This document shows positions 1 to 10,480 of a stretch of 64,000 nt of DNA, in pieces. This DNA comes from Sorex araneus (Eukaryota; Chordata; Mammalia; Eulipotyphla; Soricidae): positions 28,217,847 to 28,281,846 of the forward strand of contig NC_073303.1 in assembly GCF_027595985.1 (NCBI RefSeq), read 5' to 3'. The translations under genes and the position numbers were made by a program. How positions within the stretch are numbered: position 1 is the first letter of the stretch; each line of letters opens with the position of its first letter. The notes beneath the pieces were generated by a model. That model saw only the letters and a list, made by a program, of their open reading frames with translations. It had not been told where the DNA came from and did no database searches.

Positions 1-136
1 ACTACCATTCTAGCTCGATATACATAATTACATAGAACAATATATAATTGTTTTTTATACATAAAACAATATATAATTGTTTTATTTTTTTTATCTTGAT
101 CACATTTAATACCAACCTCCTTTTTCTTTCTTACAT

Positions 137-1073
137 ATGATGTTGGTGGACCCCATGGGTGGCTCATGTGAGTCAGGAGAGAAGATCAGTTACCTTCTCC
201 CACTCTGCCCCTGCCACCCAGGACCCGCTGGGAAGACTAGGGCCGGTAAAGTCTGTGATGAGCCCCTGCTTGGCAGGGACCTGAGCCCTGCCAGCCCCAT
301 GAGGTGGCCGTTAGGCCACACCTGAAGTCCCTTTGGTCTTCTCGGCAGGGGAGTCGATCCCCACCACCCGATTTCTCAGGGAGCCATGGACTAAGGCTGG
401 AGCGAGGGTTTGCTCTTTGCAGGAAAGGTGAAAGCAGTCCCAGGCCTTACCCAGGGTTTTCAGGGATCTTGTCTCACTCACAGAGAAGACTTTCAGGAGG
501 AGACGAACAGTGAAGCAAACAGATTTTATTTGGAGGGTTTTTTAGGCAAGGAAAAAGAGAGAAGTGGGAGAGAGTGGAGATTAAGAGAGACAGAGTAACG
601 TGCTCAAGAGAGAACGCGGGCTTCTCCAAGGGCAGAGAGAGCCCCTACACACATCCCAGTGTTAGTTAGGAAAGCATGAAAGTACACATCTCAAGAGGGG
701 AGATGCAGGCAACATGTGTGCTCAGGCACCACATATGCTCAGCCACGTGGACACAAACAGCACATGTGCTCGGGCAGCTTATGTGCGCCATTCCTTTGTT
801 CAAGGTGTCTTTTATAGGCTCTTTTCAGGTTGTCTTGATTTGGAAGTTCTGGAGTCTTCTTGGGGCTGGATCACATTTTAATCAGATTAAGGGAGAGGTC
901 TGAGGGTTTGAGGAACTTCATGGGGAGGGGTCCAATCTTCTCAGGGTCAGCTGAAGGTCTTATCAGGTCTATTTTCTGTATCCACAGGGTGGATCTGTTA
1001 TTGGATTTTCCTCCAACAAGTTCTGTTGCCCTAAGTTTTGTAGATAGGGCCCTTCTCTATCTACCTGCCTACA
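137..1073 (-). mobile_element. LTR of an endogenous retrovirus (probably solo)
   Basis: Read on the - strand this has the order of a retroviral LTR. There is a long U3, a TATA box (CCTATAAAAG, complement of 809-818), then about 280 bases later a poly(A) signal (AATAAA, complement of 525-530), followed by a long R-U5-like part. The outer edges are inferred: the right edge ends in CA near 1073 and the left edge is uncertain. No target duplication was found, so this may be an LTR joined to internal sequence that leaves the window. The short open frames inside have no recognisable product. Confidence 0.6.
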
Positions 1074-1080
1074 TCTATTA

Positions 1081-1474
1081 ATCGTCATGCTAGCAATTGC
1101 ACCAATACATATGTGCATTGTGCACATATACATAGATTAGATATATGGTTAAATTGATATACGTAATTACTCTATGGTGTTTCCTGAGAGACATATTAAA
1201 TTTCTGCCCCTATTTACCTGTGAATATGCAGTAAGAATTCTTTTTGTTGGGGACAGGGTGTCACACTGGCTGTGTCCAGGGCATTTTTTTTATGCTCAGG
1301 GATCACTCCTGGTAGTTTCATGGGATTATAAGGGGTGCTGGCAACTAAATCCAGGTTGGATGCTCTTGACCCCATGACTTCTTGTTACAACTTGATTGCA
1401 AATCAATTTTGACAACTATCCAATGCAGTCCTTGTTTTTCGGGTTTTTTTTTTTTCAATTCTAGACTTGTATTA
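1081..1474. other. Unassigned sequence, possible old SINE relic
   Basis: No gene seen. Around 1255-1375 there is a very degraded stretch with the word order of a reverse-strand SINE, including a loose match to 'gggatcactcctgg'. It lies upstream of the DQA-like relic and may hold decayed regulatory sequence. Confidence 0.35.
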
Positions 1475-1615
1475 GAAGCTTTCATGGTTGTTGGGCATGG
1501 TATTTGGCATGGAGGAGTCACTCTGATCTCTTGAGAACTGTCAGGAGTGATCCCTGAGCACAGAACCAAGAGTTGAACCCTGAGCATTGCCGGATATAGC
1601 CCCCAAATCAAAACC
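1475..1615 (+). mobile_element. Old SINE relic (SOR-type, decayed)
   Basis: It keeps the tail-half phrases of the shrew-type SINE ('aggagtgatccctgagcac', 'ctgagcattgccgg') and an A-rich end, but the tRNA-like head is badly decayed. This suggests an old insertion. Confidence 0.5.
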
Positions 1616-1869
1616 AAAATCAAACAAAAAAGAAAATTCTGAAGCACAGCGTAACAGTGGTCACATCTATCCGTGAGGTTGCTCAGAAATTTCTCTTTCT
1701 CTTTCTCTCCACCTCCCCTATGCCCCCCAGGAGTTATGCACATGTATGAGAAGACTTTGATTTAATCTCTCTTCACCATCACCCCATAGAAAATTCCCTT
1801 GAACACACTCTGAGTGGCAGCTACAGCAGATCATGGGATTTCCCAACCCTTCTGGCTTCTTAGTACAAA

Positions 1870-1925
1870 GTCTTCAGCTGGTGACTGCTGTGTCATCACA
1901 GCGGATTTTTCTTATTGGTCAGAAC
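1870..1925 (+). promoter_or_regulatory. X2/Y-box remnant of the DQA-like promoter
   Basis: A CRE-like X2 element (TGTCATCA, 1891-1898) is followed 20 bases later by a Y box, the inverted CCAAT in CTTATTGGTC (1911-1920). The intact DQB gene downstream has nearly the same spacing (21 bases). In class II genes these boxes bind RFX, CREB-family proteins and NF-Y, which recruit CIITA. A SINE (1959-2146) now separates the boxes from the leader and start codon. The X1 part is not clear to me. Confidence 0.6.
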
Positions 1926-1958
1926 CTGACCAGGGTTGAGTTTCAGTTTTAGATTTTA

Positions 1959-2146
1959 TTTTATTTTATTTTATTTTTTTTGGTTTTTGGGTCACACCCG
2001 GCGATGCACAGGGGTTACTCCTGGCTCTTCACTCAGGAATTACCCCTGGCGGTGCTCAGGGAACCATATGGGATGCTGGGATTAGAACCCGGGTCGGCCG
2101 CGTGCAAGGCAAACGCCCTACCCGCTGTGCTATCGCTCCAGCCCCA
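1959..2146 (-). mobile_element. SOR-type SINE between DQA-like promoter and leader
   Basis: Well-preserved reverse copy with a (TTTTA)n tail. The box-B complement is near 2090 and the head end near 2145. It is flanked by the short duplication TAGATTTTA (1950-1958 and 2147-2155). It pushed the X/Y boxes almost 190 bases further from the DQA-like start codon. Confidence 0.85.
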
Positions 2147-2249
2147 TAGATTTTAGGTTTTAGATTTCCTTCTCAGTTTGTTCCTCATGTTGCTTGAAAG
2201 CTCAGGAAAATAACTGCTGAGACCACGGCTCAGGAAGAAGATGGTCCTA

Positions 2250-2425
2250 TGGGGCCGGAGCAATAGCACAGCGCGTAGGGCGTTTGCTTTGCACACGGCC
2301 GACCCGGGTTCGATCCCCAGCATCCCATATGGTACCCCAAGCACCGCCAGGAGTAATTCCTGAGTGCAAAGCCAGGAGTAACCCCTGAGCATCTCTGGGT
2401 GTGACCCAAAAATGCGGAAAAAAAG
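2250..2425 (+). mobile_element. SOR-type SINE inserted at the DQA-like start codon
   Basis: Complete + strand copy with tRNA-like box A (agcaatagcacagcgcg), box B (ggttcgatcccc) and an A-rich tail. The 11-bp target duplication AGATGGTCCTA lies at 2239-2249 and 2426-2436. The duplicated word contains the initiator ATG and the next two codons, so both flanks carry an ATG. Confidence 0.9.
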
Positions 2426-2427
2426 AG

Positions 2428-2509
2428 ATGGTCCTAAAGAGAGCTCTGATTTTGGGGGTCTTTTACCTGAGTACTTTGCTGAGCTCCCGTGGTGGTGAAG
2501 ACATTGTAG
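2428..2509 (+). pseudogene. DQ alpha-like exon 1 (signal peptide), donor site lost
   Basis: From the ATG at 2428 an open 27-codon stretch reads MVLKRALILG...GGEDIV plus one base. That is the length, phase and ending (GGEDIV) of a DQ alpha exon 1, 82 bases. The hydrophobic signal-peptide core is still open. The donor that should follow is changed: the bases after the exon are GAGAGG instead of GT. The ancestral leader sequence (2197-2240) lies on the other side of the inserted SINE. Confidence 0.85.
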
Positions 2510-2984
2510 GAGAGGGCACAGTTGAGGAAGGAGGGAACTGTAATTAAGAAACAAGGAACTGGGGGTGGGGGAAGTGGTGAGAAAAAAATTGGCATAGAAG
2601 TACATAGGATTCAAGAGTATCAGATCCTCAATATAAAACATCTAAAAATTATGAATGTTCCCCCTTCAGAAAGCCAGGATATAAATTCACTGTCTTTGAT
2701 ATCTGAGCTGTTGCAGAATTCACCAAAGACATAGTTCTCTCTCTCTGATCCTGTAAATATAACCTGAAGATCGCTATGCCTTTTCTCATGATTTACTCAA
2801 AGGTAAGGATGTTTTCATGTAGGGCTGTTTTCTGATTAAAATTTCAGTTTTCTCTGAACAGTCTTTGAAGTTATTTGTTTTGCCTCTAAATTATTGGAGT
2901 AGATAGTTTCACAAATTATGTATGTTTTTACACACACACACAGTCTATCCTCTTATATATATGGACAACATTTTTCATCTCAGA
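2510..2984. other. DQ alpha-like intron 1, no gene
   Basis: Start of the decayed intron 1. It contains only a short (CA)n run near 2930-2941. No RNA gene or open frame of interest. Confidence 0.5.
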
Positions 2985-3138
2985 TTTTTTTTCTTTGGCT
3001 TTTTGGGTCACACCTGGTGTGCACAGGGGTTACTCCTGGCTCATGCACTCAGGAATTAACTCCTGGCGGTGCTCAGGGTACCATATGGATGCTGGGAATT
3101 GAACATTGCCCTACCTTCTGTGCTATCACTCCAACCCC
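2985..3138 (-). mobile_element. SOR-type SINE, partly deleted
   Basis: Reverse copy starting with a T-rich tail and 'tttttgggtcacacctgg'. A deletion near 3100 removes most of the box-B region before the head end. Confidence 0.75.
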
Positions 3139-3976
3139 TCACCTCAAATTTACATGCTTCTTATGGAAATGAACACAGGTGGTGGAAATAGAAGAACACA
3201 GCTGAATACATTTAGACAGGTTACTATCACAAGGTCCTCATTTAATTTCGATTGCCTCATATGTCACCTCCCAGAATGACAACCAACTGGGAGCTCTTTG
3301 GCACTATTGCAGCAATAGTGGGAAGATGCCATCTTTGACAACATTGATGAGGAATACGATCGACTGGTTCAGCACCTCCATGTCTGTGCGAAGAATGCCG
3401 AGAGTGAGAAAGCCACAAACAGGCGCTTGTCTTCGGAAACTCTCGAGCTCATTTGTCAACGTGGTTTGGCACGAGCCTCAGCCAACCACAAACTAATGTC
3501 CAAGCTCACAAAGCTGTGCAGAGATGCGATAAAGGAAGACCTCAAAGAGAGAAGAGCAGCAGTGTTGGCCAGTGCAGCAGAAGCCGGAAAAAGTATTCGC
3601 AACGCTCGCCTGTCTTTCGCCAACTAGAAGACCAAGATGGCTGCCCTCCAACGTCCCGATGGATCTATCACATCTTCGAGAAAGGCAATGGAGAAAATTA
3701 TTCACGACTTCTACTTGGATCTCTTTGACAGCCATGTCCACCTGCCCACATACCAAATTTCGCAGGATGGATATGTCGTTCCCAACTGAAATCTGACACA
3801 CCATTTCACTGGTAAAGACGACAACAGCACCTGGTTTGGACAAGGTCAGACCCGAACACCCGAAGAATCTGCCACCAGTACTCATCAATACACTGGCCCG
3901 ACTCTTCACACGCTACCTGTGTGAATGCAAGTTTCCGTCCCAGTGGAAAACCAGTAGGACCATTCTGTTGTACAAG

Positions 3977-4335
3977 TGTAGGGAGCCATTTTACCTTACT
4001 GATCTTATCCTGTCACTATTTGTTTATCACTTGCTAACCCCATGCCACACCTAGCAAAGGTCGCCACTCCTAATCTTACTGATTTTATCCTATCAGCATA
4101 TGTTTATCACTAGCCAACGCCCATGCCACACCCTGCATTTCTATTAGGGGTCCCGGCATGCATATTATACCACCTCCTCCCGGCAGGGAGGTATAAATAC
4201 TGTAACTGCCATAGAATAAATGCCTTTTCTCCCTCCTCTGGGCTCTGTGTCTATTCATTCGGCCGCGTACCCTTCTTAGCCCCACGAAGGGTTCTCCCTG
4301 CTGAACAGAACGAGACCTCCACATCGACCTCCACA
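3977..4335 (+). mobile_element. Solo LTR inside the RTE element (family 1)
   Basis: Starts TGTAGGG and ends CCACA, with exact 6-bp target duplications TACAAG (3971-3976 and 4336-4341). The RTE copy at 46.4 kb shows the uninterrupted target. TATA box GTATAAATA is at 4191-4199 and poly(A) signal AATAAA at 4215-4220. The U3 holds an imperfect tandem repeat of about 65 bases (around 3995-4055 and 4075-4135), as often seen in retroviral enhancers. Confidence 0.92.
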
Positions 4336-5559
4336 TACAAGAAGGGAGACATCCACGACATCGGCAACTATCGCCCAATCTGCCTGTTGTCTGTCATCTA
4401 CAAGTTGTTCACTCGAGTCATCCTGAATAGAATAGGCAGAACACTAGATGAAGGACAACCATGTGAGCAAGCCAGGTTCCAAAGAGGATTCAGCACGATA
4501 GACCATATGCACACGGTGACCAAACTCATTGAAGTTTCGTGAGAGTTCAAGATGCTGCTCTGTCTAACATTCATCGACTTAAAGAAGGCCTTCAATTCTG
4601 TTGAGACTGAAGCGGTCATTGAAGCCCTAACCAAACAGGGCATTCAAATTCAGTATATCAAAATCCTCCACAAGCGGTATTGTGGATTCACCACCAGGAT
4701 CTCACCATTCTACAAGGAAGTGATCATTGATGTAAAGAGAGGGGTGTGGCAAGGTGATACCATTTCACCGAAACTTTTCAGTGCTGCCCTTGAGAACATC
4801 ATGCGGACGACTGGAATGGGAAGAAATGGTAGTGAAGATAGATGGTTGGCAATTACACCACCTCCGCTTCGCTGATGACATCGTTCTCATAATGCCAAAC
4901 ATTAGTCAAGCGGCACAAATGTTGGCTGACTTTGACCACGAGTGTGGAAAGGTCGGATTGCAGCTGAATCTCAACAAGAGGATGTTCATGAAAAACGAAC
5001 TGATCCCTGAAGCTCCATTTGCTCTCAATAGAACGAACATCTCTGAATGCAGCAGCTATGTACCTGGGTCGAGAAATCAACATGAGGAATGACTTGGTGC
5101 CAGAACTGCTCAGGAGGAAGAGAGCAGCGTGGAATGCATTCAAGAGCGTCGAAGAGGTGGCTAAGAGAACGAAGAACCTCCGACTCCGGGCACATCTTTT
5201 CGATTCCACCATTCTTCCTGCACTAACATATGCCTCAGAGTCCTGGGCCCTACACAAGCAGGATGAGAATGCTATTAGGGTATCCCAAAGAGGAATCGAA
5301 AGAGCTATGGTGGGAATATCATGTCTCACTCAAGTGAGAGAAGGAATCCGGAGTTCTGACCTCCATCGACGTTCAAAAATCAGGGATGCTGTCTCATTTG
5401 CCAAGGCATCAAAAATCAGATGGGCCGGACATGAAATGCGATTCAGAGACGACCGCTGGACTAGAGCTGTTACCGACTGGATTCACGACTGGATTCACAC
5501 AGGACGTCAGAAGACCTCGTGGCCGCCCACCAACTAGATGGTCAGATTTCTTCATCAAA

Positions 5560-5895
5560 TGTGGAGAGCCTCCACAGGACCACGTCTCACAGATGGCGCC
5601 TGTTTCCTGTTATTGCACCGTGCCTCATAAACAACAACTGGTTCCTGTTATTGCACCATGCTTCGTAAACAACTCCTAATAAGGAAACAGGATGTCCTGC
5701 CATGCCCACGGGGTGTAACTAGCCTATCAGCTGGAGACGCTTGGGCATAAACAGCAGCGAGAGGGTGAAAAGTGGGGAAGCCACCTAGCTAGAGGTTCCT
5801 CTTCTTCCCCATGCATGGGAAGGTTCCTGAATAAATCACAGTAAGAAGAATCTGCGGGTTGCATGTTTCTTTGCTGGTCGAAGCGGCGCGCAACA
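5560..5895 (+). mobile_element. Solo LTR inside the RTE element (family 2)
   Basis: Starts TGTGGAGAGCC and ends CGCAACA, with exact 6-bp target duplications ATCAAA (5554-5559 and 5896-5901). Poly(A) signal AATAAA is at 5830-5835. It belongs to the same family as the LTR at 47682-47990, which supplies a clear TATA box at the matching place. Two short direct repeats ('cctgttattgcacc') lie in the U3. Confidence 0.92.
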
Positions 5896-6200
5896 ATCAA
5901 ATCTCTGAATGAAGGATTTGAGGCTCTTTCTGTTCCTGGAATGAGCAGGTATCATTGGGCTGAACTAGCTTGCAACATGGACAAATGAAGATGTTACTGG
6001 CGCCCGCTTGAGAAAAATCGAGATCAACAGGACTACAAGTGATACATATGTCACCTCAAAAATCACATTAAGTTGGCATATAGATTTTATAAATAAAAGA
6101 TATATAATGTAAATTATTTTTAAACTTTGACTATTTAAGATGTAGCCTCTCGTTTTTCTTTTAATAAAGAATTGTCTCTTATTTAAAAATTGAAAGGTTT

Positions 6201-6388
6201 GGGGCTGGAGCAATAGCACAGAGATTGGGGTGTTTGCCTTTCACATGGTCGACCCAGGTTCAATTCCAGCATCACATATGGTCCCCTGAGCACAGCCAGG
6301 AGTAATTCCTGAGTTCAGAGCCAGGAGTAACCCCTGTGCATCTTCAGGCGTGACCCAAAAAGCAAAAAAAAAAAAAAAAAAAAAAAAA
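6201..6388 (+). mobile_element. SOR-type SINE
   Basis: + strand copy with box A and box B words and a pure A tail of about 27 bases, which points to a fairly young insertion. Confidence 0.85.
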
Positions 6389-6824
6389 TAGAGCTTTATG
6401 ATGAAAATGTTGGTGAATTAAATTATAATTTTCTCAGATTGTCAGTTCAAATCACTGTTCCTAACCCTATCTTAAAAAGTCCTGTGAGAATGGGCAGGCA
6501 CAGATTTTTTACTTAATCTCTTAGATATCTCAACCTTTGTAACTCCACCTCTCTCCATCCTCTCCACATATTCCTTCATTCTCCTTTCTTCAGGATCCAT
6601 CCCTGGATCTTTTCCATGTTGTCATATAGACATGAATGTTGGTTTGTAAAATCCAAAGTAGAAAAGTCAAGCAGTTCAAAGGAGAAAATGAATTGGAAGC
6701 TGCTGTAACTTTATGAGCCATGGCTGCTTTCTGATTTTTTTTTTTTTTACTAGAAGCTTTATCTGTTTTACCAGAGAATTTCCGAATTTCCTTCTTCTAC
6801 AACATACCAGAGTACCTTGTCAGG
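6389..6824. other. DQ alpha-like intron 1, no gene
   Basis: AT-rich intronic sequence with a T run near 6738-6750. Nothing recognisable. Confidence 0.5.
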
Positions 6825-6830
6825 CTCTAC

Positions 6831-7861
6831 TGTAAAAAACTAAGGCTCGCCAAGGGGTGAGTGCACTCGCAGGCTCTCCCGGCGGCTCTGTCTCACCACC
6901 CGAGTTCGGTGCCCTGGAACCGCAGTGTGTGGACTGGATCGGGATGGCCAGTGGTCAAGGAAAGGCGAAGGAAGAACGAGGACCAAGCTAGTTGCTGATT
7001 AGTTACCGTTTATTCAATCTTCCATCTTTCTCATCTCCGGCACTCCTTGCTCCGGCCTCTCTCTGGATCAACTCCTGCTTCTTCCTGGCTTCTCTCTCTC
7101 CTCCTACTTGTCTCTCCCACCTTGCCCTCTAGGCTACAACCAGCCAGGTAGCAAAATCAACATAAGAAAGCCCTTCCTGAGGGCAGGGCACTCCAAAGCC
7201 CTTCCTTTCTCTTAAGGTTTTTTTCTTTTCCTTAGTCCAGGAACTTATTAACATCTTAATACTAGTTATTTTTGTATGGACATAGCAAGGGATACATTGA
7301 GGCTTGCAAGGCAGCTCTCCTGGCAACATCTTGCCACAGGCTCAGACCACAGCACTCAGGCCAGATTAATCATTCCTCACCCTAGCAGGGTCCAAATCTA
7401 GTATCACTGTTTGGATCATGACAGCATTTGTCCATGATCAAGCTCTTAACTTATAGTTAAGCATTAGGCACTTTGGCCAGGCCCATCTCGATGCCAGGGT
7501 AGCACACAACTCAACGCTTGCCCTGGGTCCTTCTTGTCCCACTTCGGGACCGTGCTTTGGGGGTGCTAGGAAGTAAGGGCAGCTGAGGCTTAGGTCAAGA
7601 GAACAGATGCCCTGGAGAAAAATATCATGTAGAGTCAAATGACTCCCAGGTTACAAAAGCATAACATTTGTTAAGTCTTCCTGTGTCCATACAAAAAGGA
7701 CTTGCTCTGAATAAACTATGCAAAGGACTCAAGGAGAAGAGAAAAACATTATTTACAAGTCAACAGAACACTAAGAAAGAAGCTACAAATAAAGAGAAAT
7801 AGGAGCACTGTAACGGGAGTAACCCAATAAACCTAAACTACTGAGGCTATGTTATCCTATA
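6831..7861 (-). mobile_element. Solo LTR (family 3), about 1.03 kb
   Basis: Flanked by exact 6-bp duplications CTCTAC (6825-6830 and 7862-7867). The left end is TGTAAAAAAC. The right end is CCTATA, where the related copy has CCTACA. The - strand orientation comes from AATAAA (complement of 7009-7014), followed by a GC-richer R-U5-like stretch. About 600 bases (7267-7860) match 29560-30163. Confidence 0.8.
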
Positions 7862-7867
7862 CTCTAC

Positions 7868-8500
7868 TTGTTAGGAACAGTGGGCATGATGGTTAGAGAG
7901 CCCCACCAAAAAAGTTTTAATTTTCTTCTAATATTAGAAGAAACTTCAACTTTTAATGGATATTTTATTTTTAAACCATACTGAATTAGGTTTATCTTTG
8001 TGTATATCTGGTCATAAAATAGACTTTTAACATATTTCTGGAGAAAAGCTACCACAAAAGACAGCGCTAAAGTCCCCAAACCAATGCAGCTCTAATCTTT
8101 GCTGATCCTGACCTTTGAACTGTTTTGCCACCTCTTTGGATGTCAGTCTTCCCTGTTTTATAGATTCAAAGAAAAAGATATGCTGTCTTGGATTACAAAA
8201 CTGAGAACAGAGCAGGGCATGGGATATGAAGATCACGCTAGAGATGACACAGAGACAATAATGGAGTGTCCTGGGCACGTAGGTAGCGGTGGGGGTGCCA
8301 TAATGTGACATGATATTACCTTATATCAATACCACAAACTTTAACACTACTGTGACCATGTTACTTAACACATACAAGACATGAAGACTTCTCCTTATAG
8401 GACGCTGAGATTAGTGATGGAACAGGTGGCACAAGAATGCAGAAGGACTGCAGCTGAACAGTACAGAGGACCTAGCAGAAGCCATAAAAATGAAGTGGTT
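7868..8500. other. Unassigned DQ alpha-like intron sequence
   Basis: No feature recognised. The short open frames here show no family likeness. Confidence 0.4.
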
Positions 8501-8502
8501 CA

Positions 8503-8680
8503 AGAGCTGGAGCAATATTATAGCAGGTAGGGCACTTGCCATATCATGTGACTGACGTGAGTTTAATCACCGGCACTTACATGGTTTCCCAAGCTCTGCC
8601 AGGAGTGATCCCTGAACACTGAGCAAGTCCTGAGCACCACAGAGGTTGACCTTAAAAGAAAAATAAAATTAAAAAAATGT
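8503..8680 (+). mobile_element. Old SOR-type SINE
   Basis: Diverged + strand copy ('agctggagcaatattatag', 'gccaggagtgatccctgaa') with an A-rich tail. Confidence 0.65.
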
Positions 8681-8894
8681 TTCTAATTGGTCTAGCATGT
8701 AATGTTCTTCAAAAATAGCCCCCTCCCAAAAATCATGTGAAAAGAAAAATTGCATATATTCATGTTAGATAAAGGGTGTCAAGAAAATTCATGGAAAAGA
8801 TGAGCTTTTAAATAATCAAAGGAGGGGGCTTGCTGTGCAGGGGAGGAGCCAGATGAGAACTAGATAACTTGGAGAGCATTAAGATAGAAGTATT

Positions 8895-9147
8895 GCCCTG
8901 TAGCACTGTACCACTATAGTCTCGTTGTTCATCGATTTGCTTGAGCGGGCATTAGCAACATCTCCATTGTGAGACCTGTTACTGTTTTTGGCATATCGAA
9001 TGCTCCATGGGTAGCTTGCCAGGCTCTGTCGTGAGGGCAGGGTACTCCCAGTAGCTTGTCGGGCTCTCCGAGAGAGACAGAGGAATCGAACCTGGGTCGG
9101 CTGCATGCAAGGCAAACGCCCTGTTCGCTGTGCTATCGCTCCAGTCC
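8895..9147 (-). mobile_element. Longer SINE subfamily with RTE-like tail
   Basis: Reverse copy with a 14-bp target duplication, AAGATAGAAG(T/C)ATT (8881-8894 and 9148-9161). The head (9080-9147) has the SOR tRNA-like boxes. The middle is a subfamily-specific body. The tail (8918-8975) resembles the 3' end of the RTE elements in this window. Confidence 0.85.
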
Positions 9148-9344
9148 AAGATAGAAGCATTAGAGGACACTGCATGGACCAAAACATGTTTAATGAATAA
9201 AATTAGCTAAAATGTTTCTAAGTAGAACTTCAAGAATGTATTAGCTATGTCTGGGAAATCCTAAAAGATAGTACAATAAAACAGCCCCCTTGAAAAAAAT
9301 CAAGGAATATGAAAGCATGATAAAATTTGATTGGTAGCTGAGGT

Positions 9345-10480
9345 ATTTGGGTTTTGTTTGTTGTTGACAAATAATTGACAAAAATTTATGCTTTAAGCAT
9401 GGAGTGTACCCACCAGCAATCTGTACTCACCACCCGACTGCCAATATCCCTCTACTAGAATCTCTAGGTCTCTTGGTTCTTCTCTTTCCTTTATTCCCCC
9501 TTCTCTGGCTTCCACTCGGCAGAATCATGCTATTTAGTAGAATGTCAGGATTTACTTTCATTTTTCATTGCCTATTATCTTGTTTGTTTCTTCCTACCCC
9601 ACATATAAATGAGATCATCTACTGTCTGTCGTTGTCCTTTTGCACTTCATTCACTTCACTGACATGACACACTCCAGTTCCATATCAAATTCTAGAAAAC
9701 TGCAAGATTTTATCTTCTCTTATAGCTGAAAAATATCGCATGTGTCTATGTATTATAATTTCTTTATCCACTAAGACATTTGAGTTCTTTATAGCTCTTT
9801 CAGTGAACAACAGGTATGTAGATATATTCTTGAATTTGTGATTTTGTATCCTTGGGATATAGGCAAGAAGTGGAATTGTGGGATTCTATATTATCTCTAT
9901 TTTTTTCTTTTCTTTTTGGGTCATACCCAGAGCTGCACAGGGGTTACTCCTGGCTCTGCACTCAGAAATTATCCTGGCGGTGCTCAGGGGAACCATATGG
10001 GATGCTTGGAATCAAACCCGGGTTGGCCGCCATCAAGGCAAACAAACGCCCTACCCACTGTGCTATTGCTCTGGCTCCTCTATTTTATTCTTTGAGAAGT
10101 CTTTGTACTGTTTCTGGAGAGGATGAACCAATTTACAATCCTACCACCAGTTCCTCCTGTTTCTTTAACTCTGTATCCCTTTGAGCACCAAAAACCAAAA
10201 AGCAAGTTGTTTCTTGCTTTTTTGGAGATAGGCTATTTTCACTGATATGAGGTGAGGTGAGCTCATTGTTGTTTCCATCTACTTCTCCCTGATAACCCGT
10301 GGTGATGGACACTTTCTCATATACTTATTGGCAATCAGCCTGTCTTCTTTGAGAAGTATTTATTCTACCTGAGGCATTTCGACTATACACCTACTGACAG
10401 TCCCATCACAGAACTCACAGAGTGTACTACACCCAATTCCTTCACTATTTATTAAGTTTCTCACGATATATGGACTTGTG
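9345..10480 (-). mobile_element. Old L1 3' part (-)
   Basis: Antisense L1 3' region. 3'-UTR-like words ('taccaccagcaatctgt') run into phrases typical of the end of ORF2 read backwards (for example 'tccttgggatataggcaag' at 9849). It is interrupted by a SINE at 9904-10077. Boundaries are approximate. Confidence 0.6.
9904..10077 (-). mobile_element. SOR-type SINE inside old L1
   Basis: Reverse copy with CTCTATTTT duplicated at its edges (about 9895-9903 and 10078-10086). The open frames across it are SINE antisense and not genes. Confidence 0.8.

Larger units (their letters stand above)
3271..6044 (+). mobile_element. RTE-type LINE, 5'-truncated, with two solo LTRs inside
   Basis: The insertion is bounded by an exact 13-bp target duplication CATATGTCACCTC (3258-3270 and 6045-6057). 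Removing the LTRs at 3977-4335 and 5560-5895 leaves about 2.1 kb of RTE pol: the segment between endonuclease and RT (3286-3730), RT motifs NYRPICLLS (4364), DLKKAFNSVE (4572), GVWQGDTISPKLF (4741) and FADD (4869), then the region reading LTYASESWALHKQ (5225). Frameshifts and stops interrupt the frame, so it is dead. The 3' end is 'actacaagtga' and no poly(A) tail is present, as expected of RTE elements. The endonuclease half is missing by 5' truncation. It sits in the DQ alpha-like intron 1. Confidence 0.9.

Noticed and set aside
2250-2425. A tRNA gene (box A and box B seen)
   Set aside because: The boxes belong to the tRNA-derived head of the SINE. No cloverleaf acceptor stem or anticodon arm is kept.
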